This document shows, in pieces, positions 9,226-19,989 of a stretch of DNA of 64,000 bases. Both the position numbers and the translations under genes were made by a program. The notes beneath the pieces are model-generated. The model had not been told where the DNA came from, searched no databases, and saw nothing but the letters and a program-made list of their open reading frames with translations. The DNA is from Branchipolynoe longqiensis (Eukaryota > Annelida > Polychaeta > Phyllodocida > Polynoidae). Location: contig JASIRB010002255.1 in the NCBI GenBank assembly GCA_030323885.1, positions 1 to 64,000 on the forward strand, written 5' to 3'. The first letter of the stretch is position 1, and each line of letters begins with the position of its first letter.

Positions 9226-10212
9226 GAACATAACGGGGAAACAGACGACGACGCAGTCCCTACGAGTTAAGAAGCGATAGTTAGCGATGGGGGTGCTGCC
9301 ACCTGGGCGACGTGGCCAGAGTCACCACCACCTTCTACCATGGTTGTAACTTGTATATGGTGAGTGGTTTTACGCCAGGCCTTGGAGGACCCATGTGAAG
9401 TTGGGAGGCTAACTGACTGACTCACACTGCCACTGAAGTTGTAGATGGAACCCACTATCATTAAACCCACCGAAGACGGCATCTGCGTTAACGCACCCGT
9501 GTTACTTTATTCAGTTACACATTATTTTTTTAAGATGAGTTAATTGATATAGGTCAGCTCATTTCAGTTAAAGATCGTGCAATGGTGTATACATTTATTT
9601 TGAAAGGTGAAAACACCAGTGTGAGGCTCTATACCGACACCAGGGATGAGATAGTATTTACTTCTAACAATAGAAACAACAACAACAATGAATTATTCAG
9701 GCTTAGATCCTAAAGGACACGAACGAATCACCAGTCAGCAACCATTAGGCAAAAACAAACATTACCCTACTTCAGCAGATTGTGTTTGGGTTGTGCACGA
9801 AATATGAACAAATCCACTAATCTAATGTGAAAACAACTGGCAATAAAAGATTGATATTGCCCTCCCCCACCCAAAAAACAACACTACAACAATTTCTATA
9901 GACATCAAAATGGTTTTTATTTAATAGGCATTGCCGTAGTCAGAAAGTTACAAACATCCTTGATATTCGGAATCTTACTTCTCCAATTCTTAACCATTCA
10001 GTTGAGTTATGAGAATTCACGTGGGCACATAAACAGCATATTCCTTTTGCTTAGTTATCATAGTAATGACATATTAAGTAGTTATTGGTCAATATGTGGA
10101 CCAATTATGCAATATTACTATTATTACACAAATAAGGTACCAGAACCTCGGGCATTCGCTTGGGGAAACCATATGCTAGTGGGGCACCAAATAGAATTTG
10201 ATTGTTTTAAAC
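9226..10212. other. No gene seen
   Basis: AT-rich, no convincing coding frame on either strand. The frames at 9267-9482 and 9960-10247 have no recognisable domain and unlikely composition. Confidence 0.5.
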
Positions 10213-10325
10213 TTAATCTGATTCAATTCTTATTCAATTCATATTAGATTCTTATTCAATTCTTATTCAATTCATATTCAATTCTTATTCAATTCGTATT
10301 CAATTCTTATTCAATTCTCATTCAC
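10213..10325 (+). repeat. 11-12-bp tandem repeat
   Basis: About ten copies of TTATTCAATTC with minor variants (CATATTCAATTC). It lies just upstream of the DIRS element. Confidence 0.85.
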
Positions 10326-10443
10326 ATCAATGCAGTATGCTAATTTGTCAGCATTCAAGAACTATCACATTGAGTTTCATAATAGATCATTACAAATTAT
10401 ACTTGTAAGGGTACCGACGTTCAGCGCAGCTTGTCGGAGGAGC

Positions 10444-10474
<31 letters not shown>

Positions 10475-10479
<5 letters not shown>

Positions 10480-10523
10480 ACCTCGGTATACAGCCTCAGG
10501 CTAGCCTCAGGCTAGGGAGAGGT
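10475..10523 (+). repeat. DIRS left inverted terminal repeat
   Basis: It begins ATTTTACCTCGGTATACAGC and contains a doubled CCTCAGGCTAG. It is a perfect reverse complement of 15432-15480. The adjacent 10513-10543 is also complementary to about 15687-15720, as expected for an internal complementary region. Confidence 0.92.
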
Positions 10524-10543
10524 AAGCACATCCGGTCCAGCAA

Positions 10544-11197
10544 TTAGCATAAAAAAACTCACGACCGGAGGACGCTCGTGAGTTGCTCCAGTTGGATTTA
10601 TCTACAAAAAGCTAATAACTGTAAGTAATCGTGATTATTTTGGTTAAGCTTGTTTATGATGCACTTTCGCATCTAGATTGGAAAGTTCAGAACTTTCGTA
10701 CGTCCAGTTTGGACAAGATTAGCATTTTAAAAATTGAATCGGATAGAACAAAGGATTCCTTTGTCTTGGTTCCGTGGTTCGATTAAACCCGCTTTGTACG
10801 GGTAGAGATGTTGGCACCGTCACATCTCCGGTGGACATTCCTTCGGACCCTAATAGAGGGTGTTGTTGGGGATGATCCTGGGTTTCTTTTATAGACTCCC
10901 CTTTTGATGAGGCGTTTCTCCGAGTTTCGTAGCATTTTCTCTCACTTGCTGGCGCAGTAGCCGCGGGTGGGAGAAGTGTACGCGACAGAGAGATGGGAGG
11001 TTCTAGAAGCCTACCCCACGTACGGTTGGTTTCGATACCCAAAACCTACGGAAAACTTACCACGCCTGTATTGAGAACGGTGTAAATACGTTACTCTTTA
11101 CCAATAAGATCCTCAACCCAGGTTCCCTGGCGTCACTTTGGTGTTCAGTTGAGTTGATTCCGGTTACTAAGTTTCCTTTTTTGGTTACAGACTACCG
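10544..11197 (+). other. DIRS 5' leader
   Basis: Non-coding leader between the left terminal repeat and gag. The minus-strand frame at 10719-11042 has no domain and is a chance frame. Confidence 0.5.
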
Positions 11198-12522
11198 ATG
11201 GCTACGAAGCGAAACAAACCGCCGCCCGCCGCGGCGGAGGGACACGTGCCTACCGGCTACGATACGTCACCGGATCGGACAGCTCCGCCGTCCCCACTAC
11301 AGGGGGCACATGTGCTCTCAGATAGAGAGAGTGAGGACGACGAGGTGTTCCCAGGCGATTTGACCTTACAGGTCAATAGGCTAGTGGAGCAAAAGATGAA
11401 GGAGCTCCACAGCAAGGACCAACAATTCCCGCCAGCTGACTCAGACTGGCAGGATGTCTCTGATTTCGAAGAGACGGATTCGGCACCTGAGCCCCCGCGC
11501 CCTAAGGCCAAAAAGCGGAAACGACCTGCTAGCTCCTCTGGTGATGATTACACCAAAGCCACCAAGGGCAAGAAAGTGAAGAAGCCAAAGAAGAAAAGTA
11601 AGAAGAAGAAGAAGAAGAAAGATTCGTCTTCCGATTCATTGTCCGACTCGTCAACTACTGAGTCGGACTCAGACACGGAAAGGGCTGGCCTTTATGCCAA
11701 CCTAGGAGGCAAGATTCGGAAGCGCTGCCCGATCCAAAAGGGAAAGAAAGTCAGAACAACGACTATGATGCGCGAGACTATAAAGGGACATTTTAACACC
11801 TTTAAGCCAGCTGAGGTGATCAACAAAATCACTGAGCAAATTTCCGGGATAAAAGGGATCCCGGATAGTGTAGTGAAAGAGATGGACGCTGGGATCCATC
11901 TGAATGAGGAGAAGAAGCGCTTCGAGACTGCTCTGTTTACCGTTCACAAAGCGGTCTTAGGGGTCCTCGCCTCAGTCGTTCCGGTAGCTAACCGGATGCA
12001 AACTGAGAACAAGTTCTCCTCACTGGCCAGAGGCATGGATAAGGGCGTGGCCCTCATCACAGCTGCCAGTAACTTCTTGAGCTACCGTAGATACGAAAAC
12101 GTGTTCAAAGCGGGGTCACCACACAAGCTGGGAAGGAAGTAGCCAGATCTAAGAAGGTCATGGACAACGATGGCAAGGAGTATACTCTCTTTTTGCCGCC
12201 CAAACCCATCAAGGGCAAACCTTTGGATAAAGGGAAAATGTTTGGTGGCCAACTTCCATACCTCTTCAAGGAGGTCGAGACGGAAGCCAAGAGTGGTCGT
12301 AACCTTGAGCCAGCCAAGAAAGCCGACTCGTCAAGATTTCGTCGCCCCCGAGGGGATTTTCGTCCTCGCCGAGGAGGCAGAGCTGGCAGGTCCGGCCCGT
12401 CCTACGGCTTTCAGCCCAGAGGCAGAGGTCGGGGAGACAGGCAAGGTTGGAACGACGGGAACCGCCCGTTCAGGAAGGAGTTTGCCCCGAAACAATCCTT
12501 CCCACGCCCAGGCAACAAATAG
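11198..12522 (+). pseudogene. DIRS gag-like protein (frameshifted)
   Basis: The first part (11198-12142, 314 aa) has an acidic/proline N-terminus, a Lys-rich tract (KKPKKKSKKKKKKKDSSSD, about residues 125-145) and a globular domain (about residues 175-300, GHFNTFKPAEVINKITEQ). The stop at 12142 follows a one-base frameshift. The protein continues in the next frame (12160-12522) with EYTLFLPPKPIKG and ends in an Arg/Gly-rich tail (GRGRGDRQGW) suited to RNA binding. Position and composition make it the Gag of the DIRS element. It overlaps the start of the RT frame by about 75 bp. Confidence 0.75.
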
Positions 12523-14354
12523 ACATTGCTACACAAACCCAACTTCCTAAGTTGGTGGCAGAATCTACACAAACAGATGTAAGCGAAATTTGTGCGGGGA
12601 ACATATTTAATTGTATTTCTTCTTGGTACGAAATCACTACTGACGTTAACATTTTAGATATTGTTACCGGTGTTAAGATTCCATTTACTGAAATCCCGTT
12701 ACAACAACGGGTACCTTTCCCATATAGATTTAATGAGTTGGAGAAACAAGCATTATCAGAACAAGTTGCACTTTTTGAATCTAAAGGTATCATTGAAGAG
12801 GTGCCTCACACCCCAGGAGAATTTATCTCTAATATATTTTCAAGGCCAAAGCCAAATGGCGATATTCGCATGACTTTAGATTTAACTAAGTTGAACGTAC
12901 TCGTAGAATATCAACATTTCAAAATGTTTTCCCTGGACACTGCCAGAGACTTGGTTACAGAGAATGCTTGGATGGCTAGTGTTGATTTACAAGATGCATA
13001 TTATACTGTCCCGATATTTGAAGGACACCGCAAATTCTTAAGATTTATTTGGGAAGATAGACTATTTCAATTTACATGTATGCCAAATGGCTTAGCATGC
13101 GCTCCACGCTTGTTTACTAAATTATGGAAACCGTTTTTTTCGGTCATGGCAAATAAGGGTCATACTATGTTCCCTTACATTGATGATTCTTTCATTGTTT
13201 CACAATCATTTGATGAGTGTCAACACGCTGTTGGCGATTTATGTTCCCTTCTGACAACGTTAGGTTTTTATTTGAATCATAACAAGTCAGTTTTTGTCCC
13301 CACAACTGAACTCAAATGTTTAGGCTTTATTATTAACACACGCTGTATGACTGTTTCACTCCCCGATAACAAGCTGACTAAGTTTCACGATACGGCGTCT
13401 CACTTGGTCACCTTAAGTAGGCCAAAGATAAGACAGGTCGCGGTGCTAGTTGGCATACTTATTGCTTACGCCCCGGCTATTCTATATGGTAAAGCCCATA
13501 TAAAATCTTTGGAAATAGATAAGAACTTAGGGTTGGCTCGTACTAAAGGCAATTTTGAAAGGAAAATGTTTATTTCAGAAGATGGAATGAAAGACATTAA
13601 CTGGTGGTTTAATAATATTCAAAATTCCCCCAATCCTATACGGATGAATGAACCCAACACAGTAGTGACTACTGATGCTTCATTAGAAGGTTGGGGGGCA
13701 CATTGCGATTCCATAGCAACAGGGGGACGTTGGTTGAAAGAAGAAAATTCAGATCACATTAATTATGTACGAAACATGGGTGGGACAAAGTCCAGGCCAT
13801 GTAATGCGATGGCTAGAAAAATTTGGGAATGGGCCCAAATGAATAAAGTTTGGCTAACAGTAGCATATATTCCCGGAACGCAAAATACCTTAGCAGATCA
13901 TAAAAGTCGACATTTTTATGACCATTTGGAATGGTCCCTTAATCCAGACATTTTCACCACAGTGTGCCAAAAGTAGGGCCAACCTGAAGTTGACTTGTTT
14001 GCTTCACGAAACAATTGTAAAATTGACAAATATGTGTCATGGCCTCCAGAACCTGATGCCTGGCATATAGATGCTTTTTCTATCACATGGGAGAATAAAT
14101 TTTATTATATCTTCCCCCCATTCAGCTTGATCAGCCGGGTAAGCCGAAAAATAAAGATGGACAAAGCACACGCAATATTAATCGTTCCCGACTGGGACAC
14201 GCAACCTTGGCTACCGGGCATACAGGCAGCCGCCAAAGATTGCCTCCGATTCCGAAGATCACCAGGCAATCTGACACACCAAGGCCCTCTAAAACAAAGA
14301 GGGGACGTGTCCACAACACCGTTGTTGGCATTCCTTTTTAAAATAAATATTTAG
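12447..14354 (+). pseudogene. DIRS RT-RNase H (stop codon, RNase H deletion)
   Basis: Residues about 85-330 form a reverse transcriptase: SRPKPNGDIRMTLDLTKLN, VDLQDAYYTVPI (motif A) and FPYIDDSFIV (motif C, YIDD). RNase H starts with TTDASLEGWGAH, but between DHINY and VRNMGGTKSRPC the segment that normally holds the catalytic Glu and second Asp is absent, an in-frame loss of roughly 35-40 residues. After LADHKSR the frame ends at an in-frame TAG (13974-13976). The same frame reopens at once with GQPEVDLFASRNN and runs to 14354, the usual post-RNase H domain of DIRS elements. The copy cannot encode an active enzyme. Confidence 0.85.
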
Positions 14355-15304
14355 AACAATTCTGTTTAGATAAAATTACACAACAAAGACTTGTCGCAGA
14401 TGCTTGGCGTAAAGGTACAGTTAAAATGTATACCACATATTTGAAAAAGTGGGGTGTTTATTGTTTAATTAAGAAAGTCAAACCATGAATCCTACTATTT
14501 CCCAAGTTGGTAATTTTCTCCGAGGGTTAGAGGACGAAGGCTTAGGGTTTGGATCTATTAATGCTGCTCGCTGTGCTTTATCCGTCATCCTTCCACGGAT
14601 AAATAATGAGACATTTGGGAAACACCATGTTATTCATTGGATTGTAAGATCGATTTATCAACAAAACCCACCCAAACCGAAGTACAGTCGCTTCTGGGAT
14701 GTTTCGGTAGTGTTTGATTTGCTAAGACAGTGGCCTCATAATAGGCATTTAGATCTCAAACAATTAGGGTTTAAGGTAGCGTTGCTCTTATTATTAGTAA
14801 CAGGACATAGGGGACAAACTATTGTTGCCCTATCACTAGATGGCCTAGAGATAGATAGAAATGAGGCCACATTTGATTTGTCAAAGCTGTTAAAATCTAA
14901 CAGATTGGGTGACCCTTTGTCTACTATTAGTGTAAGTAGTTTCAAAGAAGACCCAAAACTTTGTGTTGTATCAGCCATTAGGGCCTATATATCCAAGACC
15001 AAGGACTTGAGAACTTCAAGACAGTTGTTAGTGAGCTTTATTAAGCCACACAAGGGCATTTCGCGAGATACTCTAGCGAGATGGACAATTAGTATGTTGA
15101 AATTGGCAGGAGTTGACACGGACAAATATGCCTCACACTCAACAAGAGGTGCTATGGCGTCTAAGGCGCGAGCGACTGCTTGGCATCTCTGTCAAGCGGA
15201 TCCTGGCCCATGCAGGATGGAAAACAGCACGATCGTTTGCTACCCACTACAACAAACGATTAGAAAAGTCGAGCACACTAGCCCGACAGCTGCTACAAGA
15301 CTAG
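14343..15304 (+). pseudogene. DIRS tyrosine recombinase (two frameshifts)
   Basis: The N-terminal core-binding part begins in the frame at 14343-14483 (QRLVADAWRKGTVKMYTTYL) and shifts near 14480 into the 276-aa frame 14485-15315. That frame contains TGHRGQTIVAL with the first catalytic Arg and the H-x-x-R box ASHSTRGAMASKA. A second shift near 15180 moves the rest to another frame, which ends with RILAHAGWKTARSFATHYNK carrying the last His/Trp and the Tyr nucleophile. In an intact element it would integrate the circular DNA. Here the catalytic set is split over three frames. Confidence 0.85.
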
Positions 15305-15431
15305 ATCGGCATTAGGTGAGAATACACTTCGATTTCACCAAAAATGTTATTTTGCTGATTGATGATAATGTATGTTTAACAATTATTATTGACTTGTGAC
15401 ATAAGAATACAGGATAAATGAGATTACGTAA

Positions 15432-15480
15432 ACCTCTCCCTAGCCTGAGGCTAGCCTGAGGCTGTATACCGAGGTAAAAT
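15432..15480 (+). repeat. DIRS right inverted terminal repeat
   Basis: It begins ACCTCTCCCTAGCCTGAGGC and ends GTATACCGAGGTAAAAT. It is a perfect 49-bp reverse complement of 10475-10523. Confidence 0.92.
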
Positions 15481-15808
15481 AGATTAGTTAGACAAATCTT
15501 ACCTGGGTATGGATGATGGATAACTGTTGTTTTACCGAGGTATAAGCCTCGGATAGACGTGGGCTAGGGCCCTCCCGCCACACCCTTCCACGTCTATTCG
15601 TTTGCTTATACCAAGAAAACTTCGCAGTTTAGTACCATTGTCACAATTGATGTACTTTTAGATTATTTGTTTCATTTATCCTGATTAAGTAGGTAAAGAT
15701 TGCTGGACCGGATGTGCTTACCTCTCCCTAGCCCACGTCTATCCGAGGCTTATACCTCGGTAAAACAACAGTTATCCATCATCTATACCCAGGTATGATT
15801 CGTCTAAA
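15481..15808 (+). repeat. DIRS internal complementary region / long hairpin
   Basis: 15481-15566 and about 15719-15808 are inverted copies (around 86 bp, a few mismatches) that would pair around a 150-bp loop. Just before the second arm, about 15687-15720 (TTGCTGGACCGGATGTGCTT) is complementary to 10513-10543 next to the left terminus. In DIRS elements such a region templates closure of the circular intermediate. The unusual size suggests that termini of two related copies are fused. Confidence 0.75.
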
Positions 15809-15953
15809 CTAATCTATAGATATTTATATATATATATATATTTATATTATATTATAATATATTATTATATATTATATGCGAGAATACAGAGATGTCACTG
15901 TGAAACATGCTAATTAAATACAATTAGCATTGCTTGTTTGCTTGTAGAAAAGC

Positions 15954-16221
15954 TTGTTTGCCACTATACAGACAAAGAAACTTATTTATTTTGGCCACAT
16001 CATTCGTCAGAGTTCAATATACCGTACATTGTTGGAAGGGAAGGTGAATGGCAGCAGAGGGAGAGGGAGACCAAGAACATCATGGTTTACAGATATTTCA
16101 CAGTGGACAGGCTTGAATTATTCACAGTCTATCAGAACAGCACAACATCGGGACAAGTGGAGAACCATTGCATCCAAACCTCGACTAGAGGACGGAAGTA
16201 TTGATTGATTGAGCATTGCAT
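15954..16221 (+). pseudogene. LINE reverse transcriptase C-terminal fragment
   Basis: The frame 15954-16208 carries LIYFGHIIRQ, LLEGKVNGSRGRGRPRTSWF and ISQWTGL, the conserved C-terminal end of RTE/CR1-like reverse transcriptases. It ends in an ATTGATTGATTGA tail. It is 5'-truncated to under 300 bp. Confidence 0.75.
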
Positions 16222-16728
16222 ATATGTCAATTAGGGGTAATTAATATACATTAGGAAAAGGGTATGGCAGTTATGGGCATGCCGATTAAAGGGCAATTAA
16301 CATACATATGTAAAAGGACATGACACTTAAAGGCATTAGCTATATATAATACACACATGTGAAAGCACAAGTGCTTGGACAACAATAGCAGACTATGTCA
16401 TATATCTGATGACTTTAGATATGTATTCCACTATAATCTTTTGACAATTTAATTTAATATCAATTAATAATCATCTTTAATACATTTCAAGTTGTTTATT
16501 TCAATTCATTGATTAAAGTTGCATAGCCAGATGGCTTTTAACTTTTTGCCAGGTTTTCTTCAGATATAGAATCAAGGATATCCAGTAGTTTCTCAAGTTT
16601 GCACGTCTATCAAATGGTATGTTTCTAAATCCGTATGCCTCTAGAGAAATTTGGTGGACAAAAATGTGACTCTACCTTAACAGCAGGTAGTGTGTTCTCC
16701 CCAACGACCTTTTATGCTCAACCTTAAG
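16222..16728. other. No gene seen
   Basis: AT-rich DNA with no coding frame or recognised repeat. Confidence 0.45.
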
Positions 16729-17067
16729 CCCCAGTCACATAATGGGCTGTGACCACTTGCGATCACTTTGCGACCACTTTGAACCAAAGAACCCAGTCAC
16801 CAGCGACCTTGCGACCAAAGCAATGGTCAGCGACGTCCCTGCGACCATTTTGGTTGCAATGAGGACTTTAGTGCAGTACCTGCAACCTCCTTGCCACCGA
16901 AATGGTCACAAGGAGGTCGGCTACCACCGAGGACCATTTTGCGACCACTTGTGACCATTTTGCGATCTCTTTGTGACCAACATGTTCTTGTGGTCGCAAG
17001 GAGTCACAAGCGGTCGCAAGCGGTAGAAAGCGGTAGAAAGCGGTCGCAAGCAGTAGTATGACTGGGG
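16729..17067. mobile_element. Iterated-word foldback element A1 (GCGACC word)
   Basis: The termini are CCCCAGTCACATA and TATGACTGGGG. The 339-bp interior is mostly the word GCGACCA(C/T)TTTG in one orientation on the left and its complement (GGTCGCAAGCGGTAG) on the right, so the halves can pair loosely. It has no coding capacity. It shares ends and word with 33550-33837. No clear target duplication is visible. Confidence 0.7.
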
Positions 17068-17112
17068 TTATTATGCATCACACATCACCTCAGGCATTCT
17101 GTCGAGCACACA

Positions 17113-17343
17113 TATAGAACCTCTAAACCTTGTACACGCCTTGAAGCTCGTCCTGCCAGAAAACGCACACAACTTCGAAATACAGATAAATACCGACAAC
17201 ATGGCACCCTAGCAGATCCTACTACAGACAGGCTCAGGTTGCAACCCCATCTTATGTGCTTGTGCTAGGCATCTGTGGTTAATTGCAGCTCAACATAATT
17301 GCGAACTTACTATTGTATATAAACCAGGCAACCTCTTTGGGTG
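17113..17343 (+). pseudogene. RNase H fragment of a DIRS/Ngaro-like element
   Basis: One frame reads IEPLNLVHALKLVLPENAHN, EIQINTDNMAP, stop, then ILCACARHLWLIAAQHNCEL and VYKPGN. It parallels the RNase H of the 4257-5876 element (LEALNLVAALYALAP, IVNTDSEAS, VLCACARKIW, KHKPG). The Glu and Asp of the active site are present, but a TAG lies between them. It is a 230-bp orphan beside a foldback element. Confidence 0.75.
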
Positions 17344-17767
17344 ATGGAGGATTATGGATGTGATCCTAATTGAGGGGGTCGTGGTTGAGGTGGCCGTGTC
17401 TGCGTATTGATGGGGAGGGGGGGATTATATCAGCTGGTAAAGAACGTTGATTTCCCAACTAAAAGTCGTTGACTTGGAACTCTCCATGGTGAGGTTTTCC
17501 AACGACAGGCCTATTTTCTTGGTTCTGAAGCCACGTCTGCCGCATTAGCTTGTACCTGTCAGGAAAGTTCAAAGACATCATATATCATTTAACAGAACCA
17601 ATTTATTTACACCTTTGGTCTTTAGACCAGGAAACTCCTAGGTAGCTCTAAGATAAATACACTTGCAAATTACTAATACAAGCTACACCCCAAAAATTTA
17701 CAAGACAATAAGCCAGAAACAAATGACTAATGTTGTTCAGCATTGAAAACTATTCTATTAGGAACTA

Positions 17768-18066
17768 CAGTATAACCCAGTTAAACAAAGCTCGGTTAAA
17801 CCAAGCGATCGTTTAATCCAAACTTTTTTTGGCAGCCCAGCAAAATACTACCATTTATCATATAAAAAAGTCAGTTAAACCAAAGTCGGTTAATCCAAAT
17901 AATTGGTTAATCCAAATAAAATTGTCGGCCCCCAGGCCACTTCCGGTACGGTTAAACCAAACTTTCATGTGGTTAAAAGGTCATCTGAGACCCGACCGAC
18001 TTTTTTATATGATAAATGGTAGTATTTCTGGGGTCCCTTCAAGTTTGGTTTAACGGAGTTATACTG
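17768..18066. mobile_element. MITE-B, pogo/Tc1-like, TA duplication
   Basis: Termini CAGTATAACCCAGTTAAAC and GTTTAACGGAGTTATACTG are imperfect inverted repeats flanked by TA on both sides (17766-17767, 18067-18068). The interior repeats GGTTAAACCAAA/GGTTAATCCAAA phrases. Length is 299 bp with no coding frame. A related right half is at 43185-43272. Confidence 0.8.
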
Positions 18067-18635
18067 TAATATGTTATGGACAGGGTCAATAAACCATCAA
18101 TAACATTCTTTTGATAGACATCTAAAGAAACCACAAACATATTACGCAATGTATGTCAGGTTTTTTTCTTTGTATGTGAAAGGACATTTTGTGAGTAAGA
18201 ACTTCCCTTTTAAATTACTTAATTGGTGTTATGAAATAAAACCCACAAAAATCGACACACACGAAAATAGGTCGATTAAAATCAAAGCCATGCAAAACGT
18301 ATACTTGTCAGTCATTACTATTAGTACAGGGCAAATACTGCATGGTTGCCTCAGTGTTAGGATAATGCGCCTGAGCAGATATCATCGCACCATGGTTATG
18401 GTATCCAAATGGAGCATTACTATAAAGCCATTAGGAATGCAGAGTGACCGTTTTCAGTTGCTTTTAGGACGTTAAATCCGCGTTAACTAATTTCTTTCAT
18501 GCATCGTTGCAGATTGACAGAACTACACATCTCATAAAAGACCATTTTTCCAACGAAGAAGTCTGTACCAAGATTTAGCAGGCAATTAAACCACACAAAG
18601 ATCTTGTGATATGGCCATAGTTCCCGTTCATCAGG
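18067..18635. other. No gene seen
   Basis: No recognisable coding sequence. The frame 18149-18475 lacks domain features. Confidence 0.45.
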
Positions 18636-18817
18636 TCTGGCTAAAGCCATATTGCAAGGACACTGAAAAGGGGAAGAAAACAAGGTGGACAAAGGAAGAG
18701 GTGGGAAGACAACATCAGGGAATGGTCAGGCCTGGAGTCTGACAAGTTACAGAAGGCAGTGAAGAACAAGGAAAACTGGAGAAAACTGGTTGCAAAGTCA
18801 TCTGTGGGGCCTCAATG
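18636..18817 (+). pseudogene. LINE reverse transcriptase C-terminal fragment
   Basis: The frame reads RGRKQGGQRKRWEDNIREWS, GLESDKLQKAV and NWRKLVAKSSVGPQ, stop. This is the conserved extreme C-terminus of a large CR1/RTE-like LINE family. One frameshift upstream separates LAKAILQG. It is 5'-truncated, followed by a GATGATGACGATGAT-like tail. Confidence 0.8.
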
Positions 18818-18912
18818 AGCCTCATGGTTAAGGGATTGATTACGACGATGGTGATGACGATGATACTTACAGGCCTTCTGAGCATGATTGTGGACATTCC
18901 ATCCCGTTGTCA

Positions 18913-19394
18913 TGGTATAAAACCCCGGCCCGATCGCAGCCCCTGCCGTGAAGACAGTTGACTAAGCATTTATTTTTGTAAAATAAATTTAAAAGCTTTC
19001 ATTGGATCGATTAAAAATATCTTAATGCGCGATTGAAGAGGAAGATCTGAAGTATTTAATGTAACCTAAGAGCAATTTATGCTGAAAGTATTAAAAACAG
19101 AGATAATAGTGAAAGTTGGGATATTCTGAGTGTCAGTGCAATCTTCATACAGAAAAAGTGAAATATCTCTAAAGCTACACCACTTAGAAACAAGCTGCTT
19201 GGTACACATATAGAAAACATATTCGACGGATAGATTATATTAAATTTATATGGTTAGGGTTGTGCATTTCTATTAATCTTTAATAGACACTGGCAGTGTG
19301 TATTCGTTCTGCAGCCGAGCTGCGCCTGTTTACAAACTCCGCGCATGCGCAGAAGCCACGGCAGGGGCTGCGATCGGGCCGGGGTTTTATACCA
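18913..19394. mobile_element. TIR element with perfect 38-bp ends
   Basis: 18913-18950 and 19357-19394 are perfect 38-bp inverted repeats starting TGGTATAAAACCCCGGCCCG. The 482-bp interior contains (about 19131-19290) a diverged copy of the 206-bp unit that is tandemly amplified at 19990-20830. No coding frame. No obvious target duplication. Confidence 0.85.
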
Positions 19395-19989
19395 CGACAC
19401 CGTAACCACTGTCCAGCAATATGAACAGATCAGCCAGGGCTACCCCCGGATGCGGTGATGCACTTACAGGAGTCAAACAGGGTTTAGTGGGGCTTTTTTG
19501 GGTGATTTAAAAAAGATCTAAAATAATTCTTCAATGTGAAGTAATATTTATTGGCATTCAACGCTGCATGCGCATAGAACCTTGCGATAAACATCAATAT
19601 GGGTATTTCGAGTTCCGCTGGTTCCTCAGGAATGACGAGGGCGGAGAGCCAGCACATCAGGTCGCAGCTACAGTGTACATGGCAGAGGATGGGGATGGTT
19701 TCCCCTCTCAACCCTATCCACCACAATATAGAAGCTGCTTTAAGCCACTGACCTGTCGACCATGGGCTGGGATATCGAATTAATAGCCAATGACGAAGGA
19801 TTCAACCTGCAGCTTCTGTTTTGCTCATTGTTGGTTTGTCTTTACATTTGTTATTGTTAAACAGTCTATTAATATTCTTCTTAAAAGCAGCGCCGATGTA
19901 CTGATCTAATGGGGGACCTCCGACTTTTTAGTTCAAATTCCCGCCGTTCGCGTCGCCACTGAACGAGTGGGCCTTTTCGGCACACTGTC
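19395..19989. other. No gene seen
   Basis: Single-copy-looking DNA between the TIR element and the satellite. The frames at 19484-19726 and 19568-19783 are antisense overlaps without domain features. Confidence 0.45.

Larger units (their letters stand above)
10475..15808 (+). mobile_element. DIRS-type YR retrotransposon (degenerate, near full length)
   Basis: The element has perfect 49-bp inverted terminal repeats (10475-10523 and 15432-15480), a plus-strand gag, an RT-RNase H and a tyrosine recombinase, and a 3' region complementary to its ends (15481-15808). This gene order and the inverted ends define DIRS1-like elements, which replicate via a circular intermediate and integrate by tyrosine recombinase without target duplication. 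All frames are damaged: one frameshift in gag, a deletion and a stop in RT-RNase H, and two frameshifts in YR. A run of AT repeats (10449-10476) touches the left terminus. Confidence 0.9.
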
